Origin: an uncultured Arthrobacter sp.
Lineage (GTDB): Bacteria; Actinomycetota; Actinomycetes; Actinomycetales; Micrococcaceae
Assembly (NCBI RefSeq): GCF_947493765.1
Contig: NZ_CANLSZ010000009.1
Span: forward strand, 33,654-97,653
Length of the DNA: 64,000 nucleotides
Reading direction: 5' to 3'
Below the pieces are notes generated by a model. That model was not told the origin of the DNA and did no database searches. It worked only from the letters and a program-made list of their open reading frames with translations. The number at the start of each line of letters is the position of its first letter. Positions within the stretch are counted from its first letter, which is position 1. Shown piece by piece: positions 8,213 through 17,046 of the stretch. Made by a program: the position numbers and the translations under genes.

Positions 8213-9040
8213 ATGGGTTTCCAGATCAACACCAACACCGCAGCGAACACCGCGTACCGCAACCTCTCCAACACCCAGAACGACGTCTCGAAGTCGCTGG
8301 AGAAGCTCTCCAGCGGCCTGCGCATCAACCGGGCAGCCGACGACGCCGCCGGCCTGGCCATCTCCGAGGGCCTGCGCTCGCAGATCGGCGGACTGGGAGT
8401 TGCAGCCCGCAACGCCCAGGACGGCATCAGCGTGGTGCAGACCGCTGAAGGTTCGCTGACCGAGGTCCACAGCATCCTGCAGCGAGTCCGTGACCTGGCA
8501 GTCCAGTCGGGTAACGACTCGAACAACGCGGAGGCGCGCACGGCTATCCAGACCGAGGTCACGGCTCTCGGCGAGGAGCTCTCGAGGATCGCTACGTCGA
8601 CCAACTTCAACGGGACGGATCTGCTGAGCGCGGGAGCGGCCGACCTGACCTTCCAGATCGGTGCAGGCTCCACCGCCGCGAACGACCAGATCACGGTCGC
8701 GGCTACCGACATCGAGGCAGTGGCGGCTGCGGTGGCGGCTCTCACGTTCACCAGTGCGGCCGATGCACTCACCTCGATCGCCGCAATCGATACGCAGATC
8801 CAGGACGTCTCCGAGGCACGCTCCAAGCTCGGCGCCGTGCAGAACCGCTTCGAGTCCGCGATCAACAGCATCAACGTCTCGCAGGAGAACCTCTCGGCGG
8901 CCAAGTCCCGCATCTCGGACACCGACATGGCGAAGGAGATGGCGGACTTCACCCGCTCGAACATCCTCTCGCAGGCCGGTACCGCGATGCTCGCGCAGGC
9001 CAACCAGATGAACCAGGGTGTCCTTCAGCTCCTCCGCTAG
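8213..9040 (+). CDS. fliC: Flagellin
   Basis: Filament subunit, 275 aa, near the minimal flagellin size. The N-terminal D0/D1 domain (MGFQINTNTAANTAYRNLSN, then SSGLRINRAADDAAGLAISE) and the C-terminal D1/D0 domain (ARSKLGAVQNRFESAINSIN ... ending NQMNQGVLQLLR) are complete. The outer variable domain is only a short Ala/Thr-rich stretch around residues 150-190. The start is the ATG at 8213 with GGAGGA at ideal spacing; the frame is open further upstream through the leader hairpin. It has its own sigma-28-like promoter and a terminator, so it is monocistronic. Translation is likely controlled by CsrA/FliW. Confidence 0.97.
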   Translation: MGFQINTNTAANTAYRNLSNTQNDVSKSLEKLSSGLRINRAADDAAGLAISEGLRSQIGGLGVAARNAQDGISVVQTAEGSLTEVHSILQRVRDLAVQSGNDSNNAEARTAIQTEVTALGEELSRIATSTNFNGTDLLSAGAADLTFQIGAGSTAANDQITVAATDIEAVAAAVAALTFTSAADALTSIAAIDTQIQDVSEARSKLGAVQNRFESAINSINVSQENLSAAKSRISDTDMAKEMADFTRSNILSQAGTAMLAQANQMNQGVLQLLR

Positions 9041-9052
9041 ACGGTGGGTATG

Positions 9053-9118
9053 TAGGCGAAAGTGCACGGTGGCGGGATTGATCCTGGACCGACGGTCCCG
9101 CCATCGTGCATTTGCCTA
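9053..9118 (+). terminator. Long stem-loop after fliC
   Basis: TAGGCGAAAGTGCACGGTGGCGGGA (9053-9077) pairs imperfectly with 9096-9118; the match has one bulge and two mismatches in about 24 bases. The loop is about 18 bases. It lies 12 bases after the flagellin stop and probably ends or stabilises the abundant fliC message. There is no long U-tract. Confidence 0.6.
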
Positions 9119-9168
9119 TCCGCCGTACCCCTGATGACCAGTTCCCGCCCCATCCGAGAGGCAGTTCC

Positions 9169-10542
9169 ATGGCGTTCTCCATCGACGGCATCGCCAGTGG
9201 GCTGAAGACCAAGGAGCTCATCGGCCAGCTCATGCAGGTCGAGGCCCGGCCGCAGACCATGCTCAAGGCCAAGGCCGCCACCACCCAGGGCTTCATCACC
9301 TCGCTCCAGCAACTCAACACGCGTCTGGGCGCCCTCACCGAGCTCGCCACGAAGACCGCGAAACCCCAGGCGCTCGATCTCTTCACCGCCAGGAGCAGCA
9401 GTGACGCGGCAGGCGTCACCGCCTCCTCCACCGCCCGGGCCGGTTCCCTCGACTTCACCGTGCGGCAGCTCGCGCAGTCGCAGAGCTCCGTCACCGCTGC
9501 CATGACCGCCTTCTCCGCCGAGGCCTCCACCCTGACGATCCGGGCCGCGGACGATACCACCACCGAGGTGCAGACCACCGGGTCCCTCGACGACGTCGTC
9601 GCCGCCGTCAACAGGGCCGGCGCCGGCATCACGGCCGCGAAGGTCACCGCCGGCAGGGACATCGACGGCGTGCAGCAGTACCGCCTGCAGTTCACGGCCA
9701 CGGAACCGGGAGCGGAGAACGGCTTCAGCGTTTTCCGTGGCACAGCCGACGAAGTGGCAGCCGGCAGCGCCCCGGATCTCTTCGCCGAGCCGGGCGCAGC
9801 GACGGTGCGCACCGCCCAGGACGCCGAGCTCGTGCTCTGGGGCGGCTCGACGGCCGAGCAGGTCGTCACGTCGTCGTCCAACTCCTTCGCCGACCTCCTC
9901 CCGGGCGTGACGGTCACCGCCGCGAAGGTGAGCACCGATCCTGTCTCCATCACCGTCGGAGCAGACACCGAGGGCACCACGAAGTTGGCCAAGGAGCTCG
10001 TGGACTCCCTGCAGAGCGTCCTCTCCTTCGTGGCCGCCAATACGAGGGTCACGCCCGGCGCCACCGCGAGTGCTGCGCCCACCTCGGGCAGATTCACGGG
10101 TGACAGCGCCGTCCGGGGCATCGCCCAGTCGGTCCTGACCGCCGCCACCGGCCCGGTCGACGGCCGCTCCACCGCCGAGCTGGGGATCAATCTCACGAGA
10201 TCCGGCACGGTGGAGTTCGACGAGAAGAAATTCGCGGCCGCCTTGGCAGCCGACCCCGACCAGGTCAAGGATGCGCTGACCCGTCTCTCGGCGCGCGTCG
10301 CCGATGCGGGCAAGGCAGCCTCGGACAAGTTCGACGGCGAGCTCACGCGGCGCATCCAGAGCCAGGAGTCGAGCGTCCGGTCCATGAACGACCGCGTCGC
10401 CGCGATGGGCCTGTCCCTCGACAAGCGCCGCGCCACGCTCGAGCGCACCTACGCCGCGCTCGAGGTGCAGCTGTCCAAGCTGCAGTCCCAGGGCGACTGG
10501 CTGTCCTCCCAACTCGCGAACATCCCCTCCAGGAGTAATTGA
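9169..10542 (+). CDS. fliD: Flagellar filament cap protein
   Basis: FliD (HAP2) forms the distal cap under which flagellin subunits fold. The 457-aa protein begins MAFSIDGIASGLKTKELIGQ, matching the 'SIxGLxSGLDTxxII' N-terminal signature. Its C-terminus is a long heptad-rich helix (about residues 390-455: SVRSMNDRVAAMGLSLDKRR and onward), as in other FliD proteins. The start at 9169 is preferred over an upstream in-frame ATG because GAGAGG precedes it and the homology begins there. fliS overlaps its stop (TGATG), so the pair is coupled. Confidence 0.95.
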   Translation: MAFSIDGIASGLKTKELIGQLMQVEARPQTMLKAKAATTQGFITSLQQLNTRLGALTELATKTAKPQALDLFTARSSSDAAGVTASSTARAGSLDFTVRQLAQSQSSVTAAMTAFSAEASTLTIRAADDTTTEVQTTGSLDDVVAAVNRAGAGITAAKVTAGRDIDGVQQYRLQFTATEPGAENGFSVFRGTADEVAAGSAPDLFAEPGAATVRTAQDAELVLWGGSTAEQVVTSSSNSFADLLPGVTVTAAKVSTDPVSITVGADTEGTTKLAKELVDSLQSVLSFVAANTRVTPGATASAAPTSGRFTGDSAVRGIAQSVLTAATGPVDGRSTAELGINLTRSGTVEFDEKKFAAALAADPDQVKDALTRLSARVADAGKAASDKFDGELTRRIQSQESSVRSMNDRVAAMGLSLDKRRATLERTYAALEVQLSKLQSQGDWLSSQLANIPSRSN

Positions 10543-10985
10543 TGCTGCAGCTGAACGGCTACCAGGCCAAGCGATCACAGTACGTGCAGGACGCCGTGCT
10601 CTCGGCCACGCCCGCCGGTCTGCTCACCATGCTCTACGACCGGCTGCTGCTCGACCTCGCGCGGGCGGGTGTCGCACAGGAGACGCAGGACTGGCCGGCG
10701 GCCTCCGCGAATCTCCTCCACGCCCAGGACATCCTCGCGGAGCTGATGTCCTCGCTGCGGACCGATGTGTGGGACGGAGCCGACGGACTCATGTCCCTCT
10801 ACACGTACGTGCGCCAGACCCTCGTCGAGGCCAACACCACCCGGGACCGGCACAAGACCACGGAGTGCGCGCAGATCCTCGAGCCCCTGCGCCAGGCCTG
10901 GCACGAGGCAGCCGCCGCCGGTCAGGCACCGCCGCTTGCGGACACCACCGCGCACCAGCCGGTGGGAGTGCTCGGTGTCGGCTGA
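10542..10985 (+). CDS. fliS: Flagellin export chaperone
   Basis: FliS binds the disordered C-terminus of cytosolic flagellin and presents it to FlhA. The 147-aa product shows the family pattern near the N-terminus (YQAKRSQYVQDAVLSATPAG LLTMLYDRLL, with Tyr-x-x-x and Leu-Tyr-Asp motifs) and four amphipathic helices. The last 25 residues are Pro/Ala-rich and not conserved. The ATG overlaps the fliD stop, with AGGAG six bases upstream. The next ORF overlaps the 3' end by 11 bases. Confidence 0.93.
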   Translation: MLQLNGYQAKRSQYVQDAVLSATPAGLLTMLYDRLLLDLARAGVAQETQDWPAASANLLHAQDILAELMSSLRTDVWDGADGLMSLYTYVRQTLVEANTTRDRHKTTECAQILEPLRQAWHEAAAAGQAPPLADTTAHQPVGVLGVG

Positions 10986-11307
10986 CGACGAGCACCACGC
11001 GGCCTGGTCGTCGGCGCTCGACGAGCTGGAGGCCGCCGTCGACGACGCCATCGTGGCGAGCCTCTCGCCCTCCGCACCCGTGGGGCAGGCCCCTGCCCTC
11101 GGCGACTGGGTCCCCGCGGAACTCACCGGCCCTGTGCCGACGGAGCTGCTGGAACGTGCCCAGCGCATCCACGACCGTCAGCGTGTCGCCCTGGTGCACC
11201 TGAGCGGGGAGCTCGCGACACTGCGCCGTCACCGGTCCGCCGTCGGGTCGGTGCGCGCGGCCACCCAGCCGCAGCAGGCGTCCGTCTACGTGGACATCAC
11301 GGGCTGA
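10975..11307 (+). CDS. Small FliT-position protein of unknown function
   Basis: A 110-aa acidic, mostly helical protein starting VSADDEHHAAWSSALDELEA. It overlaps fliS by 11 bases and starts with GTG after GGTGGGAG, so it is translated with fliD-fliS. I do not recognise a family signature. Its place (third gene of fliD-fliS-X) and helical Leu/Ala-rich character (TELLERAQRIHDRQRVALVH) resemble FliT, the FliD chaperone, but this is a positional inference. A regulatory promoter for flgB begins 20 bases after its stop. Confidence 0.75.
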   Translation: MSADDEHHAAWSSALDELEAAVDDAIVASLSPSAPVGQAPALGDWVPAELTGPVPTELLERAQRIHDRQRVALVHLSGELATLRRHRSAVGSVRAATQPQQASVYVDITG

Positions 11308-11326
11308 AAGTCCTTCCCGGAAGCTC

Positions 11327-11355
11327 CTAACCGCGTACCGGTGGGCATCCGATAG
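11327..11355 (+). promoter_or_regulatory. Sigma-28-like promoter of the flgB operon
   Basis: CTAAC at 11327-11331, 17-base spacer, CCGATAG at 11349-11355. It lies in the only sizeable gap between the fliD unit and flgB and matches the elements before flgN, fliC and fliM. Confidence 0.78.
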
Positions 11356-11431
11356 TCCCCGGTGAGCATGGATCGCTCATCCCCAGGCCATGGATCGGCC
11401 GCTCAGCCTTGTCTGCAAAGGTTCTGCCGCC

Positions 11432-11773
11432 GTGCTCGATTCCGTACATTCGCTCGCCCTGCGAAGCGCCCTCGATGGGCTGGCCCTGCGCCAGCGCGTC
11501 ACGGCGAACAACATCGCCAATGTGAACACGCCCGGCTTCCATGCCCAGCGGGTCAGCTTCGAGGACGCCCTGGCGCGCTCTGTCTCCATGGGGGGAGGCA
11601 GAGTGCAGGCCACCACCGAGAGCTCGCTCGAACCGACGCGGCTCAACGGCAGCAACGTGAACCTGGACACCGAGACGCTCTCGAACATCGACACCGTGCT
11701 CCGCTTCCAGTTCGCGGCCCGGGCCGTCGAGAGTCCCTTCACCGGCGTCCGCGCCGCCCTCAGGACCTCCTGA
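11432..11773 (+). CDS. flgB: Flagellar proximal rod protein FlgB
   Basis: FlgB is a proximal rod subunit placed on FliE/MS ring. The 113-aa product carries the axial-protein signature ANNIANVNTPGFHAQRVSFE. The start is uncertain: GTG at 11432 with AAAGG upstream gives an N-terminus (VLDSVHSLALRSALDGLALR) that matches the family; an in-frame ATG at 11390 would add 14 residues with no homology. It heads a long tightly overlapped operon: the stop overlaps the flgC start (TGATG). Confidence 0.9.
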   Translation: MLDSVHSLALRSALDGLALRQRVTANNIANVNTPGFHAQRVSFEDALARSVSMGGGRVQATTESSLEPTRLNGSNVNLDTETLSNIDTVLRFQFAARAVESPFTGVRAALRTS

Positions 11774-12165
11774 TGACCTTCGACGCCATCGGGATCTCCG
11801 GCACGGGTCTGACCCTCCACCGCAAGTGGCTCGACGCGGTGGCCGACAACATGGCCAACGCGAACACCGTGACCGCCACCGACGGCGCTGCCTTCCAGCA
11901 GCGCTACATCACGGCCCGGGCCGACGGCAACGGCCAGGGTGCCTACGTGGCCGGCGCCGAGTTCGGCAGCGCCGAGGGCCGGATGGTCCACGAACCCTCC
12001 CACCCCCTCGCGGACGAGGCCGGCTACGTCCGCTACCCGGACATCGACATGAGCGCCCAGATGGGCCAGCTCATCATGGCCCAGCGCGGCTACCAGGCCA
12101 ACGCCGCCGTCGTCGACCGCGCCAAGGCAACCTACGAGGCCGCCCTCCAGATCGGACGTTCCTGA
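11773..12165 (+). CDS. flgC: Flagellar proximal rod protein FlgC
   Basis: Second proximal rod subunit, 130 aa. It begins MTFDAIGISGTGLTLHRKWL followed by the conserved DNMANANT segment and ends with the QRGYQANAAVVDRAKATYEA block typical of rod proteins. Overlapping TGATG junctions with flgB upstream and fliE downstream indicate coupled translation of the three rod-base genes. Confidence 0.95.
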   Translation: MTFDAIGISGTGLTLHRKWLDAVADNMANANTVTATDGAAFQQRYITARADGNGQGAYVAGAEFGSAEGRMVHEPSHPLADEAGYVRYPDIDMSAQMGQLIMAQRGYQANAAVVDRAKATYEAALQIGRS

Positions 12166-12467
12166 TGCCCATTCCCGCACTCGGTGCCATCCAGCCCGCC
12201 GCGACCTCCTACCTGCCGGCCGCCGGCGCCGCCCCCGGCGCCGGCGGTGAGGGTTTCGCGACCTCCCTCACCTCGGCCGTGGACAACCTGCAGGCCGTGC
12301 AGTCCTCCTCCAACGAGCTCGCCATCCAGGCGGTCACGGGCGACCTGAGCGACATCCACAATGCGACGATCGCCTCGACGCGCGCCCAGGTGACGCTCGA
12401 GCTCGTCGCCGCCGTCCGGAACAAGGGCGTTGACGCCTTCAACGAGATCATGAGGATGCAGGCCTGA
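12165..12467 (+). CDS. fliE: Flagellar hook-basal body protein FliE
   Basis: FliE links the MS ring to the rod. The 100-aa product has a Pro/Ala/Gly-rich N-terminus and the conserved C-terminal half: LQAVQSSSNELAIQAVTGD, then DIHNATIASTRAQVTLELVA and the final 'FNEIMRMQ'. Length and order (flgB-flgC-fliE-fliF) are the standard ones. Start and stop overlap the neighbouring genes. Confidence 0.94.
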   Translation: MPIPALGAIQPAATSYLPAAGAAPGAGGEGFATSLTSAVDNLQAVQSSSNELAIQAVTGDLSDIHNATIASTRAQVTLELVAAVRNKGVDAFNEIMRMQA

Positions 12468-14107
12468 TGCCCAGCCCGATGTCGAACGCCGCCACCCGTC
12501 TCGGGGACGCCGTCAAGAGCTTCACCGTAGCCCAGCGCACCATCGCGATCATCGGTGTCGCCGTGCTGCTCCTCGGCGGGATCGCCCTCACCTCCTGGCT
12601 GTCCAAGCCCTCCTACACGCCCCTGTTCTCGGGACTCAGCGGCGAGGACGCCAGCACCATCGTGGACCAGCTGCAGACCGACGGCGTCCCCTACGAGCTG
12701 AGCAACGGCGGCGGGACCATCATGGTCCCCGAGACCGCCGTGTACGACCAGCGGATCAAGGCGGCCTCCGCCGGCCTGCCGTCCTCGTCCACCGCCGGGT
12801 ACTCGCTGCTCGACGACATGGGGGTCACCTCCTCCGAGTTCCAGCAGTCCACCACGTACAAGCGCGCGCTCGAGGGCGAACTGGCCGCCACGGTGTCCGC
12901 GATCGACGGCGTCAAGACCGCCACCGTGCGCCTCGCGATCCCCGAGGACACCGTGTTCGTCGCCGAGCAGGGCAAGCCGACGGCCTCCGTCTTCGTGGAG
13001 ACCACGCCCGGCACCACGCTCTCGAGCAACCAGGTCCAGGCCATCACGCACCTGACCTCCGCCTCGATCGACCGCATGGACGCCTCCGACGTCGCCGTGA
13101 TCGACGCGCAGGGCACGGTGCTCTCCGCGGTCGGCGTCGGAGCCACCGGAGGCTCCGACCAGCAGGCCTCCGACTACGAGAAGCGCGTCGCGGCCTCCGT
13201 GCAGACCATGCTCGACCGCGTGGTCGGGGTGGGCAACGCGACCGTCGTGGTCGCCGCGGACATGAAGCTCGAGAGCGGCGAACGCGTCGAGGAGAGCTTC
13301 TCGACGCCGGAGGACGCCCCCGCCCTCAACGAATCGAGCACCACCGAGGCGTACGAGGGAGCGGGTCGTGGCAATGCCGGCGTCCTCGGCCCCGACAACA
13401 TCGCCGTGCCGGAGGGCGGCGCGAACGGCGACGGCACGTTCAACTCCGAGACCAGCACGCGCAACAACGCCGTGAACAAGACCACGGAGTCCACGGTCGT
13501 CCCGGCCGGCGGCATCAACCGGCAGACCATCTCCGTCGCGGTCAACCAGGGCGCCACCGCCAACCTGAACGTCGCGACCCTCACCGACCTGGTCTCCAGC
13601 GCCGCCGGCATCGACGCGGCGCGCGGCGACATCGTCACGGTCGAGGAGCTGCGGTTCAACGATGCCGACGCCCAGGCGGCGGCGGACGCCCTCGCCGAGG
13701 CGGACAAGGCCCTGGCCGAGGCGCAGCGGGCCGAGCTGATCCGGACACTGGCCATCGTGGCAGCCATCCTGCTCGTGGCGATCATCGGGCTGATCGTCTA
13801 CGCCCGCCGCTCGCGCCGCCAGCGGCGCGAGCCCCTGGACCTCGGCGAGCTGCAGGGTGTCTACCCGGCCATCCCTGCGCCGAGCGCTCCTGCCCTCGAC
13901 CCCGCGGTGGCACTCATCAGCCCCATCGAGCCTGCGCCGAACACCACCTCGATCGACGTCGGGGCCGTGCAGAGCGCCCTCCAGGCCGCCTCGGCGGACA
14001 CCGAGCTGCAGCGCATGCGCTCGGACATCGACCAGCTCGCCTCGGAGGACCCCGCCAAGACGGCGGAGTACCTGCGCAGCATGATGGATGACAGGCAGAG
14101 CGTATGA
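12467..14107 (+). CDS. fliF: Flagellar MS-ring protein FliF
   Basis: Inner-membrane ring on which the basal body assembles, 546 aa. A first membrane helix lies at about residues 26-45 (IAIIGVAVLLLGGIALTSWL), then the YscJ/FliF ring-building domains (PLFSGLSGEDASTIVDQLQT; DGVKTATVRLAIPED), and a second helix at about 424-446. The cytoplasmic tail ends in a segment with LASEDPAKTAEYLRSMMDD, the FliG-binding region. The stop overlaps fliG by four bases. Confidence 0.96.
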   Translation: MPSPMSNAATRLGDAVKSFTVAQRTIAIIGVAVLLLGGIALTSWLSKPSYTPLFSGLSGEDASTIVDQLQTDGVPYELSNGGGTIMVPETAVYDQRIKAASAGLPSSSTAGYSLLDDMGVTSSEFQQSTTYKRALEGELAATVSAIDGVKTATVRLAIPEDTVFVAEQGKPTASVFVETTPGTTLSSNQVQAITHLTSASIDRMDASDVAVIDAQGTVLSAVGVGATGGSDQQASDYEKRVAASVQTMLDRVVGVGNATVVVAADMKLESGERVEESFSTPEDAPALNESSTTEAYEGAGRGNAGVLGPDNIAVPEGGANGDGTFNSETSTRNNAVNKTTESTVVPAGGINRQTISVAVNQGATANLNVATLTDLVSSAAGIDAARGDIVTVEELRFNDADAQAAADALAEADKALAEAQRAELIRTLAIVAAILLVAIIGLIVYARRSRRQRREPLDLGELQGVYPAIPAPSAPALDPAVALISPIEPAPNTTSIDVGAVQSALQAASADTELQRMRSDIDQLASEDPAKTAEYLRSMMDDRQSV

Positions 14108-15126
14108 GCACGATAGTGCGCAGCGCCGTCTCGGGCACGCAGAAGGCCGCGATGGTCCTCATGCAGCTGGACCAGGGACGCGCGGCCGAAGTGCTCCGGC
14201 AGATGTCGGAGTCGGAGGCCGAGGAGATCGTCGCGGAGATCGTGCGGCTGCAGCGTGTGGAGCCGGCGGTGGCCGAGGAGGCGATCATCGAGTTCCATGA
14301 GATGGCCACGAGCGGCCGGCGCCGGACCCGCGGCGGCATGGAGATCGCCATCGGTCTCCTCGAGTCCTCCTTCGGCGCCGAACGTGCCGCGGGCCTGGTG
14401 GGGCGCCTCGCCTCCACCGCGGCCGGCAAGTCCTTCGAGTTCCTCGAGTCCGTGGAGCCCGGCCAGATCCAGAGCGTCCTCGAGGGCGAACTGCCCCAGA
14501 CCATCGCCCTCGTCCTGGCGCACCTGCGACCGGACCAGGCGTCGACCGTGCTCACGGGGCTGCTGCCCACGAGCCGTACCGACGTGGCGCAGTGCATCGC
14601 GACCATGGGCTCGGCGACCCCCGAGGCCGTCTCCGTGGTGGCCGACAGCATCAGGGTCAGGGCCGGGGCCGTTGCCGCTCCGCATCAGGGTGCGACGGCG
14701 ATCGGCGGCATCCAGCCGCTCGTGGACATCATCAACCGCTCCGATGTCAGCACCGAACGCGAGCTGCTCGACGGCCTCGAGATCCGCGATCCCGTCCTGG
14801 CCGAGCAGGTCCGCGCCCGCATGCTGACCTTCGCGGACATCGTGAACCTGGAACGCCGCGACGTCCAGCAGGTGCTGCGCGGCATCGACTCCGCCGTGCT
14901 CGCACTGGCCATGAAGGGCGCGGCCGAGGCCGTGGTCAGCGTGATCCGCGCCAATGTCTCCGAGCGCAACAGGGAGATCCTCGACGACGAACTGCGGGCC
15001 GTGGGCCCGGTGCGTGTCTCGCAGGTGGAGGAGGCACGCGCCGAGGTGGTGCGCGCCATCCGCGATCTCGAGGCACAGGGCACCATCACCATCCAGCGTG
15101 GGGACGAGGACGAGTATGTCGACTGA
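14104..15126 (+). CDS. fliG: Flagellar motor switch protein FliG
   Basis: Rotor C-ring protein that contacts MotA and sets torque direction, 340 aa. The N-terminal domain starts SGTQKAAMVLMQLDQGRAAE; the middle part has the LPQTIALVLAHLRPDQAS armadillo segment with the 'EHPQ'-like region altered; the C-terminal domain contains MLTFADIVNLERRDVQQVLR and the charged torque helix with Lys/Arg/Asp/Glu. It overlaps fliF (ATGA) and fliH (11 bases). Confidence 0.96.
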   Translation: MSTIVRSAVSGTQKAAMVLMQLDQGRAAEVLRQMSESEAEEIVAEIVRLQRVEPAVAEEAIIEFHEMATSGRRRTRGGMEIAIGLLESSFGAERAAGLVGRLASTAAGKSFEFLESVEPGQIQSVLEGELPQTIALVLAHLRPDQASTVLTGLLPTSRTDVAQCIATMGSATPEAVSVVADSIRVRAGAVAAPHQGATAIGGIQPLVDIINRSDVSTERELLDGLEIRDPVLAEQVRARMLTFADIVNLERRDVQQVLRGIDSAVLALAMKGAAEAVVSVIRANVSERNREILDDELRAVGPVRVSQVEEARAEVVRAIRDLEAQGTITIQRGDEDEYVD

Positions 15127-15721
15127 AGCGCTCGTCCCCTTCTCGTTCCCGCTGCTCGGCCCGGGCTCCGGCGAGGCGGCGCAGGCCACGGCAGCGGCCC
15201 GCGGGCACGCCGCGGGCTACGCCGACGGCCTGGCGCTCGCCCGCCTCGAGCTGGCCGAGCAGCAGGCCCGGATGGACCGCGACCGCGCGGCCGAGCGGCT
15301 CCACGCCGAACAGCGCCTCGCCGGTCGGGTGAGGGTGCTCGACGCCGCCACACGTGAGCTCGAGCGGCAGGGCGCCCCCTCGCTCGCCGAGGCCAGGACC
15401 CGCATCCTCGATGCGGCCCTCGAGATCGCCGAGGCACTGCTCGGACAGGCCCTGCAGGACGGGCCGTCCTCCGCCCGGGCCGCCGTGGCGCGTGCCCTCG
15501 GCGCGGCCGACGGCGAGGAGGTGCGGGCCGTGCGGCTCCATCCCGCCGATCTGGCCGAGATCCCGTCCACCGACGTCCCCGCCGGGCTCACGCTCGTCGC
15601 CGACGGCTCGCTGCAGCGCGGCGACGCCGTGGCCGAGTGCCCGGACGGACACCTCGACGCCCGGCTCGGCACGGCGCTGGCCCGCGTCCGCGACGCCCTG
15701 GGATCGGGTGATCCGGCATGA
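15116..15721 (+). CDS. fliH: Flagellar assembly protein FliH
   Basis: FliH holds the export ATPase FliI at the C-ring. The 201-aa product has an Ala/Gly-rich N-terminal helix with repeated small residues (AAARGHAAGYADGLALARLE), a charged coiled-coil region to about residue 90 and a C-terminal globular part resembling V-ATPase subunit E. The start is the ATG at 15116 inside the end of fliG; a much longer frame upstream is shadow of fliG. The stop overlaps the fliI ATG (ATGA). Sequence conservation is low as usual, and order supports the call. Confidence 0.88.
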   Translation: MSTEALVPFSFPLLGPGSGEAAQATAAARGHAAGYADGLALARLELAEQQARMDRDRAAERLHAEQRLAGRVRVLDAATRELERQGAPSLAEARTRILDAALEIAEALLGQALQDGPSSARAAVARALGAADGEEVRAVRLHPADLAEIPSTDVPAGLTLVADGSLQRGDAVAECPDGHLDARLGTALARVRDALGSGDPA

Positions 15722-17046
15722 GCCTGGCACCCGACCGGACGCTCGACGACATCCTCGGGCTCGCCCGGGCCGCCGCCGCACCGCAGCGGGTGGGCCGCGT
15801 GGCCTCCGTGGTGGGCCTCGGCGTCGACGTCGTGGGCCTCGACTGCGCGATCGGCGACGTCGTCACCATCGGGGAGACCTCGCCCGTGGAGGCCGAGGTG
15901 GTCGCGGCGTCCCTCACCGGGCTGCGTTGCATGCCCTTCGCCCATCTCTCCGGCATCCAGGCCGGGGCCCCCGTGCGCACGCAGGGATCACCGCTCCTGG
16001 TCCCGGTGGGCCCGGGGCTGCTGGGCAGGGTGCTCGACGGCGTGGGCCGGCCCATCGACGGTCGCGGACCGCTGACCGACGTCGCCTGGGTGTCGCTGGG
16101 CAACACCCCGCCGGCCGCCCTGGAACGCACCCGCATCACCGAACCCCTGCAGCTCGGGGTGCGGGTCATGGACACCCTCACCACGGTGGGACGGGGCCAG
16201 CGCATGGGCCTGTTCGCCGGGTCCGGTGTGGGCAAGTCCTCGCTGCTGTCCATGATCGCGCGCGGCACGGACGCCGCGGTGTCCGTGATCGCCCTCGTGG
16301 GGGAGCGCGGCCGCGAGGTCCGCGATTTCCTCGAGGACGATCTCGGCGCCGAGGGCCTCGCGCGCTCCATCGTGGTGGTCTCGACGTCGGACGAACCGGC
16401 ACTGCTGCGCCTGCGGGCGGCGTTCGTGGCCACCCGCATCGCCGAGGCCTTCCGCGACGACGGTGCCGACGTCATGCTCATGATGGACTCGCTCACGCGC
16501 GTGGCCATGGCACAGCGCGAGATCGGCCTGAGCGTCGGCGAGCCTCCCGCCACCCGCGGGTACCCGCCGTCCACCTTCTCCCTGCTCGCGCAGCTGCTCG
16601 AACGGGCCGGTACGGCGGCCCGCGGCTCGGTGACCGGCATGTACACGGTGCTCGTGGACGGCGACGACCACAACGAACCCGTGGCCGACGCCGCGCGCTC
16701 CATCCTCGACGGCCACATCGTGCTCGACCGCAAGCTGGCGGTCGCCGGACATTTCCCGTCCATCGACCCGCTCGCCTCCATCTCGCGCGTTGCCTCCCGC
16801 GTCACGACCCGCGAGCAGGCTGCGGCCGCGGGCCTGCTGCGCAAGGCCCTCGCCGCACGCAGGGCGGCACAGGACCTGATCGACGTCGGCGCCTACCAGC
16901 GCGGATCCAATCCGCTGGTCGACGCCGCCGTGGACCACGAACCGGCGATCAACGCCTTCCTCCAGCAGCGCATGGACGAACGCACCCCGTTCGGCGACGC
17001 CTGGAACCGCATCACCCTCCTCACCCGATCGATGGGAATCATCTGA
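15718..17046 (+). CDS. fliI: Flagellum-specific export ATPase FliI
   Basis: Hexameric ATPase of the flagellar type III secretion system, related to F1-beta, 442 aa. Walker A is GSGVGKSS at residues 168-175; Walker B lies in DVMLMMDSLTR; the DxxTRxAxAxREIGLSVGEPP motif follows. All catalytic elements look intact. It is flanked by its regulator fliH and by fliJ, each with overlapping start/stop codons. Confidence 0.97.
   Translation: MSLAPDRTLDDILGLARAAAAPQRVGRVASVVGLGVDVVGLDCAIGDVVTIGETSPVEAEVVAASLTGLRCMPFAHLSGIQAGAPVRTQGSPLLVPVGPGLLGRVLDGVGRPIDGRGPLTDVAWVSLGNTPPAALERTRITEPLQLGVRVMDTLTTVGRGQRMGLFAGSGVGKSSLLSMIARGTDAAVSVIALVGERGREVRDFLEDDLGAEGLARSIVVVSTSDEPALLRLRAAFVATRIAEAFRDDGADVMLMMDSLTRVAMAQREIGLSVGEPPATRGYPPSTFSLLAQLLERAGTAARGSVTGMYTVLVDGDDHNEPVADAARSILDGHIVLDRKLAVAGHFPSIDPLASISRVASRVTTREQAAAAGLLRKALAARRAAQDLIDVGAYQRGSNPLVDAAVDHEPAINAFLQQRMDERTPFGDAWNRITLLTRSMGII

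Noticed and set aside
7961..9067. Very long minus-strand frame extending the GGDEF-EAL protein across the flagellin gene
   Set aside because: It is the antisense shadow of fliC in high-GC sequence; the membrane domain and a ribosome site start at 7960.
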